A DNA stretch of 64,000 nucleotides from Neorhizobium galegae bv. orientalis str. HAMBI 540 (lineage in GTDB: Bacteria; Pseudomonadota; Alphaproteobacteria; Rhizobiales; Rhizobiaceae): the NCBI RefSeq assembly GCF_000731315.1, contig NZ_HG938353.1, positions 2,542,001 to 2,606,000 of the forward strand, written 5' to 3'. This document shows, piece after piece, positions 1 to 7,554 of the stretch (positions are counted from its first letter, which is position 1; every line of letters starts with the position of its first letter). Below the pieces are notes generated by a model. The model had not been told where the DNA came from, made no database searches, and worked only from the letters and a program-made list of their open reading frames with translations. Position numbers and translations under genes: made by a program.

Positions 1-98
1 CGTCCATGGTGATTGCAGCCATCCGCCTGTCCCTCGCTTCGACGACACCTCCAGCCGGCTTTCACCGACCGATCCATCATCTGCTTAAAGGAAATGGC
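1..98. other. intergenic edge with a possible gene start
   Basis: No complete gene is visible. On the minus strand an ATG at 20-22 follows a GAGGGACA purine-rich stretch and reads M-A-A-I-T-M-D before the window ends, so a gene may run off the left edge. With only seven codons this is a guess. Confidence 0.25.
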
Positions 99-617
99 CT
101 ATCCGCGCCAGCCGATGACGCCCTTGAGCCGGGCATGCACGTCGGCTGCGATCGGCACGACCAGAACCCGGCCGGGATCGACAGGCCCCGGGAATTCCAG
201 GGCACCGTAGGCAACCTTCTCGAACCCGAGCGGGCCATAATAGGGCGGGTCGCCGACCAGGATCACCGCTTCCGAACCCTTGCGTCTTGCCGCCTCGATG
301 GCGATCCGCACCAGTTCGCGGCCGATGCCCCGGTTCTTGTGCGACGGCCGGACCGCAAGCGGCCCGAGCAGATGGCCCTTCACCGAACCGGCATAGACCG
401 GCGTCATCCTGACCGAAGCGATCGTTTCGCCATCGTCGGCGCAGACGAAGGAGAGCGTCCGGTCATGCGGCCCCTGCTCGCGGATGCGGGCGGCGGCGCG
501 GGTATGCCGGCCGGGGCCGAAGGCTTCCGCGTTGATCAGTTCGATGACCTCGTCGTGAGACGTATCTTCCGTGAGGTAAACGAGGTCGTGCTTGTAGAGA
601 ACGTTGTGCTGAGACAT
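99..617 (-). CDS. GNAT family N-acetyltransferase
   Basis: A 172-aa acetyl-CoA-dependent acyltransferase, read from the ATG at 617 (M-S-Q-H-N). The reading frame stays open upstream, but that part looks non-coding. The GNAT core is visible: a beta-4 strand ending LLGPLAVRPSHKNRGIG, which carries the R/Q-x-x-G-x-G/A acetyl-CoA loop, then ELVRIAIEAARRKG and the later YYGPLGFEKV that is typical of YhbS-like members of the family. The substrate cannot be told from sequence. It stands alone, divergent from the glutathionyl-hydroquinone reductase gene. Confidence 0.85.
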   Translation of the reverse strand: MSQHNVLYKHDLVYLTEDTSHDEVIELINAEAFGPGRHTRAAARIREQGPHDRTLSFVCADDGETIASVRMTPVYAGSVKGHLLGPLAVRPSHKNRGIGRELVRIAIEAARRKGSEAVILVGDPPYYGPLGFEKVAYGALEFPGPVDPGRVLVVPIAADVHARLKGVIGWRG

Positions 618-879
618 GGATGGACCGAAGCCGTAGGATAAAGAGCGGACAGGACAAGGGATATCGATGACGCTTGTTCTAGCGTCGTGGTCGATGATCA
701 GCGTCGTCGCAGTGTCCGCACTTCGGTCATAGAGGAAAGTATCCTTAAAATCCGGAAAGCGAATTAGCAGGAAAAATTTCCCGCGTCCAACGCAAAAACA
801 CACCGTTCATAAAATCCTGCCTCGCATTCGGCGGACAGTGCCGTATCTATCCCCTCAAGGAAAATCCAAGGAGATAACC

Positions 880-1869
880 ATGGGCAGGCTCGTCGAAGGA
901 AAATGGCAGGACGTCTGGTACGACACCAAGGAAAACAAGGGCCATTTCAAGCGCGCCGAATCGCAGTTCCGCAACTGGGTGACCGCGGATGCTTCCGCCG
1001 GTCTCACCGGCAAGCAAGGCTTCAAGGCTGAGGCCGGGCGTTATCACCTATACGTCTCCTATGCCTGTCCCTGGGCGCACCGCACCCTGATCTTCCGCAA
1101 GCTGAAGAAGCTCGAAGACCTGATCTCGGTCTCGGTCGTCGACTACCTGATGCTGGAGAACGGCTGGGAGTTCAAGAAACGCGACAGCGCCACCGGCGAC
1201 GACCTGTTCGGCTCGGACTATCTCTACCAGGTCTACCTGAAGGCCGATCCGAACTATTCCGGCCGCGTCACCGTGCCCGTCCTCTGGGACAAGCTTGAGA
1301 ACACCATCGTCTCGAACGAGAGTTCGGAAATCATCCGTATGTTCAACGGCGCCTTCGACGGCCTGACGGGCTCGACGGCGGATTTCTATCCGCAGGCGCT
1401 GCGCGGCGAAATCGATGAACTCAATGCGGTCGTCTACGACACCGTCAACAACGGCGTCTACAAGGCAGGTTTCGCAACTGCCCAGGACGCCTATGAGGGT
1501 GCCGTCGCCCGCCTGTTCGAGACGCTCGACATGCTGGAAAGGCGCCTCTCAGGCAGCCGCTACCTGTTCGGCGACACCACGACTGAAGCCGATTGGCGCC
1601 TGTTCACCACGCTGCTGCGCTTCGATCCGGTCTATGTCGGCCACTTCAAGTGCAACATCCGCCGCATCGCGGACTACCCGAACCTGTCCGGCTATCTCGC
1701 TGATCTCTATCAGCAACCCGGCATCGCAGAGACCTGCAACCTGTTCCACATCAAGCACCACTATTATGAGAGCCACAAGACCATCAACCCTACCGGCATC
1801 GTCCCCGTCGGCCCGGTAGTGGACCTCGACGCGCCGCATGGGCGGGAGAAGGTGAAGCGAGCGGCTTGA
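880..1869 (+). CDS. glutathionyl-hydroquinone reductase (Xi-class GST)
   Basis: A 329-aa cytosolic enzyme of the YqjG/PcpF/ECM4 group, which reduces glutathionyl-(hydro)quinones with glutathione. The start at 880 is fixed by AAGGAGATAACC directly upstream. The catalytic cysteine lies in Y-A-C-P-W-A-H (Cys63), the family signature. The N-terminal thioredoxin fold is followed by the all-helical GST C-terminal domain, with RYLFG and ADWRLFTTLLRFD as typical. Length fits the family. Likely role is detoxification of quinone adducts. It is monocistronic and converges on the Nudix gene across a palindromic repeat. Confidence 0.93.
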   Translation: MGRLVEGKWQDVWYDTKENKGHFKRAESQFRNWVTADASAGLTGKQGFKAEAGRYHLYVSYACPWAHRTLIFRKLKKLEDLISVSVVDYLMLENGWEFKKRDSATGDDLFGSDYLYQVYLKADPNYSGRVTVPVLWDKLENTIVSNESSEIIRMFNGAFDGLTGSTADFYPQALRGEIDELNAVVYDTVNNGVYKAGFATAQDAYEGAVARLFETLDMLERRLSGSRYLFGDTTTEADWRLFTTLLRFDPVYVGHFKCNIRRIADYPNLSGYLADLYQQPGIAETCNLFHIKHHYYESHKTINPTGIVPVGPVVDLDAPHGREKVKRAA

Positions 1870-1880
1870 CCGAGACGCAT

Positions 1881-2056
1881 CTGCCCCTCATCCGCCTGCC
1901 GGTACCTTCTCCCCGCAAAGCGGGGCGAAGGAGGCAAGCGGCAAGCTCCCCAGTCTCCCTCAAACCAAAGCGTTTAGGATAGGATGAGACGGTGCGGCAT
2001 CTGTCCTTCTCCCCGTCAGAACGGGGAGAAGGTGCCGGCAGGGCGGATGAGGGGCA
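1881..2056. repeat. RIME-like intergenic mosaic repeat, copy 1
   Basis: A 176-bp element bounded by 15-bp perfect terminal inverted repeats, TGCCCCTCATCCGCC and GGCGGATGAGGGGCA. Inside are two hairpins, CTTCTCCCCGCAAAGCGGGGCGAAG and CTTCTCCCCGTCAGAACGGGGAGAAG. It lies between two convergent genes and may act as a bidirectional terminator. A second copy at 49186-49329 shares the right half. The structure resembles the Rhizobium-specific intergenic mosaic elements (RIME) described in rhizobia. Confidence 0.85.
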
Positions 2057-2067
2057 CCCCACGACCC

Positions 2068-2556
2068 TCACCAATAATCCGCCCGCTTCACCTCGTCCTT
2101 CAACTCCCGCAACCGCCGCAGTGTCGCCGCGGTCGTCTCCTCCGGCAGCGCATCGAGCGTAAAGAACCCGCTCTCGGCAATCTCCCGATCCGGCGCACGC
2201 GGCTTCGTCTGCTCCACGGTCACCCGATAGAACAGCACATGGTCACGCCTGCTGGCATTGCGGTTGTAGTAGGCGTGGAAAAGCGCGATCTCTCCGCGGA
2301 TTTCCAGATTGCCCTCTTCGCGCAACTCCTTGCGTAGCGCATCGAGCACCGTCTCTCCGCGCTCAACGCCGCCGCCCGGCATGTACCAGCCGGGCACATA
2401 GGTATGGCGAACGAGGAAGATGCGGCCTTCTGCGTCGAAACAGGCGGCGCGTACGCCAAGCGTCATGCCGCGCGTCAGCATGAAGACGCGGTGGAGCAGC
2501 CAGACGACGATCCGGGTGCGCCAACTGCGGATTTCCGGCACCCCTTCGCCGCTCAT
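2068..2556 (-). CDS. Nudix hydrolase
   Basis: A 162-aa protein with a Nudix fold, expected to hydrolyse a nucleoside diphosphate linked to another moiety. The Nudix box spans about residues 62-84: G-x5-E-x7-K-E-L-x-E-E-G-N-L. Compared with the consensus G-x5-E-x7-R-E-U-x-E-E-x-G-U, the Arg is Lys and the late Gly is Asn, but the metal-binding glutamates (E77, E80, E81) are kept. PGWYMPGGGVERGE just before it is also characteristic. Residues 13-27 are hydrophobic and may associate with membrane. Substrate unknown. It is divergent from the phosphoesterase gene. Confidence 0.88.
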   Translation of the reverse strand: MSGEGVPEIRSWRTRIVVWLLHRVFMLTRGMTLGVRAACFDAEGRIFLVRHTYVPGWYMPGGGVERGETVLDALRKELREEGNLEIRGEIALFHAYYNRNASRRDHVLFYRVTVEQTKPRAPDREIAESGFFTLDALPEETTAATLRRLRELKDEVKRADYW

Positions 2557-2621
2557 TCATAACTCCGGGAGCGCCCAGAAAATCGATAACGATTTCTGCG
2601 CTCATGCGTTATGTGTGCGCC

Positions 2622-3575
2622 ATGTTCAAATTCGCGCATATTTCCGACATCCATCTGGGGCCGCTTCCAAACCTGACGCTTCGCGAGCTTTTCTCGAAGC
2701 GGATCACCGGTTTTGTGAACTGGCACCGCAATCGGCGCAAGCACCTTTTCGTCAACACGCTCGACCTGCTTTTGAGCGATTTGAAGACGCGCGAACCGGA
2801 CCAGTTGGTCATCACCGGCGATCTCGTCAACCTGGCGACGAAGATCGAGACGCGGCTTGCCGGCGAGTGGCTGCGCACCATCGGCGACCCCTATGATACG
2901 ACTGTGGTGCCCGGCAACCACGACGCCTATGTACCCGGCGCGCACGACAAGTCGGTCAACGAATGGTACCCCTTCATCAAGAGCGACGACGACCCGGCTG
3001 AATGGCCGGAGGAGGATCATATCTTCCCGACGCTGCGCCGGCGCGGACCGCTCGCCATCATCGGCTGCTCGACCTCCAATGCCACCCTGCCCTTTTCGGC
3101 GTCCGGTTATTACGGCTCGCGGCAGGCGCGCGAGACGGTCAATCTGTTGAAGAAAGCGGGAGATGAGGGTCTCTTCCGGGTCGTGCTGATCCACCACCCC
3201 CCGATCCGAGGCGCCGCCTCCTCGCACAAGCGCATGCTCGGCATCCGGCGGTTCGCAGCCGCGATCTCCACCGGCGGCGCCGAACTGGTGCTGCACGGGC
3301 ATACGCATCTCAACACGCTGTACTGGCTGCGAAGTCATAGCGGCAACGTGCCGGTGGTCGGCATCGCATCGGCCTCCCAGGGGCCCGGCGGACACAAGCC
3401 GCGCGCCGCCTATAACCTCTTCACGCTTTCCGGCGAAGCCGGCGCCTGGAACCTGCTCTGCGAACGCTACGGCCTGACGGAATGGGGCGACGGTGTCGCG
3501 CTCGACAACAGCCGCCTCCTCTATGGTGAAGAGCCGGCGACGATGTCGATTCCGCAAGTCGCGAGAATGTTGTAG
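2622..3575 (+). CDS. metallophosphoesterase (calcineurin-like, CpdA-type)
   Basis: A 317-aa dinuclear-metal phosphoesterase. All five motifs of the family are present in order: D-I-H near the start (FAHISDIHLG), G-D-L-V-N, G-N-H-D, H-H-P-P and G-H-T-H. I chose the ATG at 2622 because the motif I aspartate normally lies within about ten residues of the N terminus; an in-frame ATG at 2604 is possible. Relatives include cyclic-AMP phosphodiesterases and phosphodiesterases of unknown substrate, so the substrate is left open. It reads alone and ends just upstream of the sigma-factor operon. Confidence 0.88.
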   Translation: MFKFAHISDIHLGPLPNLTLRELFSKRITGFVNWHRNRRKHLFVNTLDLLLSDLKTREPDQLVITGDLVNLATKIETRLAGEWLRTIGDPYDTTVVPGNHDAYVPGAHDKSVNEWYPFIKSDDDPAEWPEEDHIFPTLRRRGPLAIIGCSTSNATLPFSASGYYGSRQARETVNLLKKAGDEGLFRVVLIHHPPIRGAASSHKRMLGIRRFAAAISTGGAELVLHGHTHLNTLYWLRSHSGNVPVVGIASASQGPGGHKPRAAYNLFTLSGEAGAWNLLCERYGLTEWGDGVALDNSRLLYGEEPATMSIPQVARML

Positions 3576-3673
3576 AATCAATGGCGCGATTGTTGCGGAA
3601 TCGCCACAATCTCGTCATAGCTATTACTTCGTTCCGGTTATTGCAGTAAATCACAGGTAAGCCGCTCCTATCC

Positions 3674-4153
3674 ATGACCCAATCGAGCCCATCGACCGAC
3701 ATTCGGCGCGATCTCGTAGCGCTCCTGCCGCGCCTGCGCCGTTTTGCGCTGACGCTGACAGGAAGTGCTGTCGAGGCCGATGACCTGGTTCGCGAAGCGG
3801 CTGGCCGGGCGATCCAGAAAAGCCATCACTGGAAGGGCGAAGGCCGGCTGGAAAGCTGGCTTTTCAGCATGATCCGCAGCACCTTCGTCGACGAATCCAA
3901 GAAGCGCCGGCGCGCCGAAATCCATGCTGTCGACGATACCTCCCCGGCCGAAAACTCCCGTCCGTCGACCGCCCTCGTCTGCCTGCCGGACGGCTTGGCA
4001 AGCGTTTTCCTGCTCGCCGACGTGGAGGGGTTCGCCTATGCCGAGGCGGCCGCCATCCTCGGCATCCAGCCGGATCTCTTCGCCACCCGTCTTTGCGCTG
4101 CACGTCTTAGCCTGGCGACCGCCGCCGCCCAGACGAGCGAGCGGAGAGCGTGA
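3674..4153 (+). CDS. ECF-type RNA polymerase sigma factor
   Basis: A 159-aa protein with the two sigma-70 domains of ECF factors. Region 2 covers about residues 10-75 (ADDLVREAAGRAIQ, then LESWLFSMIRSTFVDE, the region 2.2/2.3 pattern), and region 4 about 105-150, with the helix-turn-helix YAEAAAILGI..LFATRLCAAR. It is followed almost immediately by a membrane protein that looks like its cognate anti-sigma factor. The signal sensed is unknown. A convincing autoregulatory -35/-10 pair was not found upstream. Confidence 0.85.
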   Translation: MTQSSPSTDIRRDLVALLPRLRRFALTLTGSAVEADDLVREAAGRAIQKSHHWKGEGRLESWLFSMIRSTFVDESKKRRRAEIHAVDDTSPAENSRPSTALVCLPDGLASVFLLADVEGFAYAEAAAILGIQPDLFATRLCAARLSLATAAAQTSERRA

Positions 4154-4155
4154 GG

Positions 4156-5001
4156 ATGAACATCCCCCATCCGTCGTCGCTCGAACTGCGGCTTTCCGCC
4201 CATATCGATGGCCAGATCAACGAGCAGGACCGGCACGATGTCGAGGAACTGCTGGTCAACGATCCGCAGGCACGGTCCCTGCAAGATGCCCTGAAGCGCG
4301 GGGCCGATCTCGGCCGGCGCGCGTTTGACGATATGCTGAAGGAACCGGTTCCGCTCAATCTGGTGCGCACCATCAAGAATGCACCGCTGCCGCGCCGGGC
4401 CATACGCCTGCCGCAGGGGCCGCGCCCGACGCTTTCCTTCAAACCGTCCGGCCTGCAGGCGGTCGCCGCCTGCGCCCTGTTTTTCGTGTTCGGCGGCGGT
4501 ATCGGCTATATGGTCGGCGGCAACCCGGCGGCTCCGCAGTTTTCGATGATTTCCATTCCCGGCACCAGCAGCCGCGACTGGCTGGACGATATCATCGCCC
4601 ACTACCGCCTCTATGCGCGCCAGACCAATCATCTCGCCGAAATCCCCGCCGAAAGGCCAGCCGATATCCTCGAATGGCTGACCACCAATACCGGCGTCGG
4701 TTTTCGTATCCCCGATCTCAGCGACAGCGGCCTGACCTTCCAGGGTGCCCGCCTGTTTGCCGCTGGCGGCGCGCCGGTCGGCCAGCTTCTCTACCGGCGC
4801 ACCGACGGCGATGGAGACGGCGACGTGATCGCCATTTCCTTCACCAAGGCCCGGCCCGAGGGTAACCGCTCGATCGAGGAAATCCGCAACGATACCGGCC
4901 TCGTCTCCTGGGTCACGCCGCTCGCCACCTACATGGTCGTCGGCCCCTCGTCTGCGGCAGATCTGGATGATATCGCGGCAAAGGCGGCGGGGTTGATTTA
5001 G
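4156..5001 (+). CDS. putative membrane anti-sigma factor
   Basis: A 281-aa protein, translationally linked to the sigma factor: the ATG at 4156 lies 2 bp after its stop, with GGAG at 4143-4146 as ribosome site; a GTG at 4150 is an alternative. The N-terminal ~90 residues are cytosolic and contain an anti-sigma-like start (ELRLSAHIDGQINEQDRHDVEELL). A single hydrophobic span follows (LQAVAACALFFVFGGGIGYMV, around residues 100-120). The C-terminal ~150 residues would be periplasmic. No zinc-binding H-x3-C-x2-C motif is seen, so it is not a ZAS-type anti-sigma factor. The role is inferred from architecture and position. Confidence 0.78.
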   Translation: MNIPHPSSLELRLSAHIDGQINEQDRHDVEELLVNDPQARSLQDALKRGADLGRRAFDDMLKEPVPLNLVRTIKNAPLPRRAIRLPQGPRPTLSFKPSGLQAVAACALFFVFGGGIGYMVGGNPAAPQFSMISIPGTSSRDWLDDIIAHYRLYARQTNHLAEIPAERPADILEWLTTNTGVGFRIPDLSDSGLTFQGARLFAAGGAPVGQLLYRRTDGDGDGDVIAISFTKARPEGNRSIEEIRNDTGLVSWVTPLATYMVVGPSSAADLDDIAAKAAGLI

Positions 5002-5172
5002 GGCGGTTGTTAGCCGAAAGTGCATCCGACTATTCTGCTCAATTCAGGCTAAGCATTTGAGACTCGGAAAATGTGCCGCCCTTCGGGCGATCGAGTTGAC
5101 ACCTCCCTGACACCAGATTGGTGCCGGCAACCATTCGCGATGAATTGTTCTCCAATCAAAGGAGAACGAAGC

Positions 5173-5370
5173 ATGGATTTACCAATTCTCATCATCGTGA
5201 CTGTTCGATGTGAAGGCCGAGCAGGCTACCATATCGTGTATTGGTGCTCATCGACCTGGAGAGGCCCTATCAAACGCTTTCGAACACGTGACGATGCCGT
5301 GGAATATGCATCATCAATCTACGCAGCCTACGGGTATCCCCAACTCTATCGCGGCATCAGGTTGAGCTAG
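5173..5370 (+). CDS. small hypothetical protein (65 aa)
   Basis: A 65-aa protein starting at the ATG at 5173, which has a strong CAAAGGAGAACGAAGC ribosome site; the upstream part of the open frame lacks one. It opens with a short hydrophobic strand (MDLPILIIVTV), then a basic region (RGPIKRFRTRDDAVEYASSIYAAYGYP), a pattern seen in small alpha/beta proteins. I do not recognise a family. The gene is isolated, 171 bp from the anti-sigma gene. Confidence 0.6.
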   Translation: MDLPILIIVTVRCEGRAGYHIVYWCSSTWRGPIKRFRTRDDAVEYASSIYAAYGYPQLYRGIRLS

Positions 5371-5435
5371 GACGCAAAGGCATGCGCCACCTTTCGTCAC
5401 CTAAATGCTCAGCACCGAATGACCACCTTCCACAA

Positions 5436-5472
5436 TCAAAAAAGGCCGCTTGATTTCGGGCGGCCTGTTCTT
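5436..5472. terminator. bidirectional intrinsic terminator (leuA end)
   Basis: The inverted repeat AGGCCGC / GCGGCCT (5443-5449 and 5460-5466) has a run of A on the left, which gives T6 on the minus strand after leuA, and GTTCTTTT on the right. It can therefore terminate leuA and the small gene at 5173-5370. Confidence 0.8.
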
Positions 5473-5498
5473 TTGATACGCGGACTATGTCAAAGCGT

Positions 5499-7229
5499 TC
5501 ACCGCGCCGCCAGCACCCGGTTCGCCGCCGAGACGATCGCCTCCAGCGAAGCCGCGACGATGTTCTTGTTGATGCCGGCGCCGAACAGTTTTCCGTTCGG
5601 GTGCTCCATCTCCACATAGGCGATGGCGGACGCGTTCGAGCCGTGCTGCAGCGAATGTTCGGAATAGTCGGCGACCGACAGCTCGATGCCGAGATAGGTC
5701 GAGAGCGCGTTGATGAAGCCGTCGATCGGCCCCGTGCCCTTGCCTTCGATCCGCTTCACCTCGCCGCCGTCGATGATCTCGGCTGCAACGATGCGGATGC
5801 CTTTATGGTCGGCGCCTGCCGGATAGGTGTGGTGGTCGACGAATTTCAGCCGTGCGCCAGGTTGTTCCACGTAGCGCTCGATGAAGCTCTCGTAGATGCG
5901 CTTGGCGGGAAGCTCCACGCCCTCTTCGTCGGTGATCCGCTGGATTTCCTCACGAAACTCGACCTGCAGGTTACGCGGCAGGTTCAAGCCGTAATCCTCC
6001 GCCAGGATGTAGGCGATGCCGCCCTTGCCCGACTGCGAGTTGATGCGGATGATCGCCTCGTAGGAACGGCCGACATCGCGCGGGTCGATCGGCAGATAGG
6101 GCACTTCCCAGACCGGGTGATTGGCGACCTTGATCGCCTTCATGCCCTTGTTGATCGCATCCTGATGCGAGCCGGAAAAGGCCGTGTAGACCAGTTCGCC
6201 GACATAAGGATGGCGTTCGGGAATGACCATCTGGTTGGAATATTCGTAGACCGCCTTGATCCGCTCGATATCGGAGCAATCCAGTTCCGGATCGATACCC
6301 TGCGTGTACATGTTCAAAGCGAGTGTCACCACATCGACATTGCCGGTGCGTTCGCCATTGCCGAACAGCGTGCCCTCGACACGATCCGCACCTGCCATCA
6401 GGCCGAGTTCGGTCGCGGCAATGCCGGTGCCGCGGTCGTTATGCGGATGCAGCGAAATGATGATGTTTTCGCGGTTGTCGAGATTTCGGCACATCCATTC
6501 GATCTGATCCGCATAGATGTTCGGGGTCGCCATCTCGACCGTCGAGGGCAGGTTGAGGATCAGCTTGTCCTCGGCAGTCGGCTTGATCACCTCGGTGACC
6601 GCATTGCAGATCTCCAACGCCACTTCCAGTTCGGTGCCGGTGAAGCTTTCCGGCGAATACTGGAAACGAAACCCGCCATTTGCACCATTGGCAGCCTTGG
6701 CCGCCATGTCGGTGATCATCTTGGCCGCATCGACCGCGATCTGCTTGATGCCGGCGACGTCCTTGGCAAACACCACGCGACGCTGCAGTTCGGAGGTTGA
6801 ATTGTAGAAATGGATGATCGGCTTGTGGGCGCCTTCCAAAGATTCGAAAGTGCGAGTGATCAGCTCCGGCCGGCACTGGACCAGAACCTGCATCGACACG
6901 TCTTCCGGCACGCCGCCCTCTTCCACGCACCAGCGGGCAAAGTCGAAATCGGTCTGCGAGGCGGACGGGAAACCGATCTCGATCTCCTTGAAGCCCATGT
7001 CGAGCAGCATGCGGAACATGCGGGCCTTGCGGTCATGGCCCATCGGGTTGACCAGCGACTGGTTGCCATCGCGCAGATCGACCGAACACCAGATCGGCGC
7101 CTTGTCGATGACCTTCGAAGGCCAGGTGCGGTCGGGAATGTTGATGGTCGGGTAAGCGCGATACTTCACTGCCGCATCGGGCATTCCGGATTTCGGGCCG
7201 GATTTGGGGGAATGAGTCTTGGCGTCCAT
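5499..7229 (-). CDS. leuA: 2-isopropylmalate synthase
   Basis: A 576-aa enzyme that condenses 2-oxoisovalerate with acetyl-CoA, the first committed step of leucine synthesis. The HMGL-like TIM barrel begins at WCSVDLRDGNQSL, with the catalytic Arg-Asp of the R-D-G-N-Q motif, and continues with the metal ligands in SLHPHNDRGTG. The C-terminal ~130 residues form the LeuA allosteric domain expected to bind leucine. Start set at M-D-A-K, 8 codons inside the open frame. Length matches the long LeuA type of alphaproteobacteria. A Leu-rich leader peptide lies upstream, so control by attenuation is likely. Confidence 0.95.
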   Translation of the reverse strand: MDAKTHSPKSGPKSGMPDAAVKYRAYPTINIPDRTWPSKVIDKAPIWCSVDLRDGNQSLVNPMGHDRKARMFRMLLDMGFKEIEIGFPSASQTDFDFARWCVEEGGVPEDVSMQVLVQCRPELITRTFESLEGAHKPIIHFYNSTSELQRRVVFAKDVAGIKQIAVDAAKMITDMAAKAANGANGGFRFQYSPESFTGTELEVALEICNAVTEVIKPTAEDKLILNLPSTVEMATPNIYADQIEWMCRNLDNRENIIISLHPHNDRGTGIAATELGLMAGADRVEGTLFGNGERTGNVDVVTLALNMYTQGIDPELDCSDIERIKAVYEYSNQMVIPERHPYVGELVYTAFSGSHQDAINKGMKAIKVANHPVWEVPYLPIDPRDVGRSYEAIIRINSQSGKGGIAYILAEDYGLNLPRNLQVEFREEIQRITDEEGVELPAKRIYESFIERYVEQPGARLKFVDHHTYPAGADHKGIRIVAAEIIDGGEVKRIEGKGTGPIDGFINALSTYLGIELSVADYSEHSLQHGSNASAIAYVEMEHPNGKLFGAGINKNIVAASLEAIVSAANRVLAAR

Positions 7230-7340
7230 TGTCGTCGTCTCTTCTCGCTTCACGCGTCGCTCGGCATCCGTCTGGGGAATTGGCCGTCGTCGATGCGGAC
7301 CTTTAGCGGTCTTTTGTGGCTCGGTCTTGAATGTTCGTGA

Positions 7341-7386
7341 GAGGAGCTCTTATGCCGGGCGGGCTTTCGGCCGCCGGGCGCTCCTC
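7341..7386 (-). promoter_or_regulatory. leader hairpin between leuL and leuA
   Basis: On the minus strand, directly after the leuL stop, an outer 7-bp perfect stem GAGGAGC/GCTCCTC encloses a GC-rich inner stem around GGCCGAAAGCC. The leuL TGA overlaps the 5' arm, so a ribosome stalled on or released from leuL would change this structure. No U-run follows, so the hairpin may be an anti-terminator or a translational switch rather than the terminator itself. Confidence 0.5.
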
Positions 7387-7489
7387 AACGGACCCGGCAA
7401 CCGCGCGTAAGGTCGAGGCTAAGAAGCGAGGAAAGCGCAAAGACCATCGTCCCGGCCGCGGTGCGGCGGATAGACGAACGGTCGGACAT
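7385..7489 (-). CDS. leuL: leucine leader peptide (candidate)
   Basis: A 34-codon open frame (or 20 codons from an internal ATG) ending 155 bp upstream of the leuA start. It contains five leucine codons within nine positions (L-S-S-L-L-S-L-D-L), just before the stop, as expected for a leader peptide sensing leucyl-tRNA. Leader-peptide attenuation of leuA is a known regulatory class in proteobacteria. The peptide is assigned from codon content and position only. Confidence 0.7.
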   Translation of the reverse strand: MSDRSSIRRTAAGTMVFALSSLLSLDLTRGCRVR

Positions 7490-7554
7490 GATTGCGCCTG
7501 TCATGGTCATGGGCAGGATGTATAGCCGCGTGTCCCGAATGACGCAAGTGCCCT

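Noticed and set aside
3576..3673. GGAAT..CGTC as an autoregulatory ECF promoter
   Set aside because: Spacing does not fit the 16-17 bp expected between ECF promoter elements.
5487..6800. Long open frame (437 codons) antisense to leuA
   Set aside because: Opposite strand of a clear leuA; open only because of the high GC content. Its translation has no recognisable domain.
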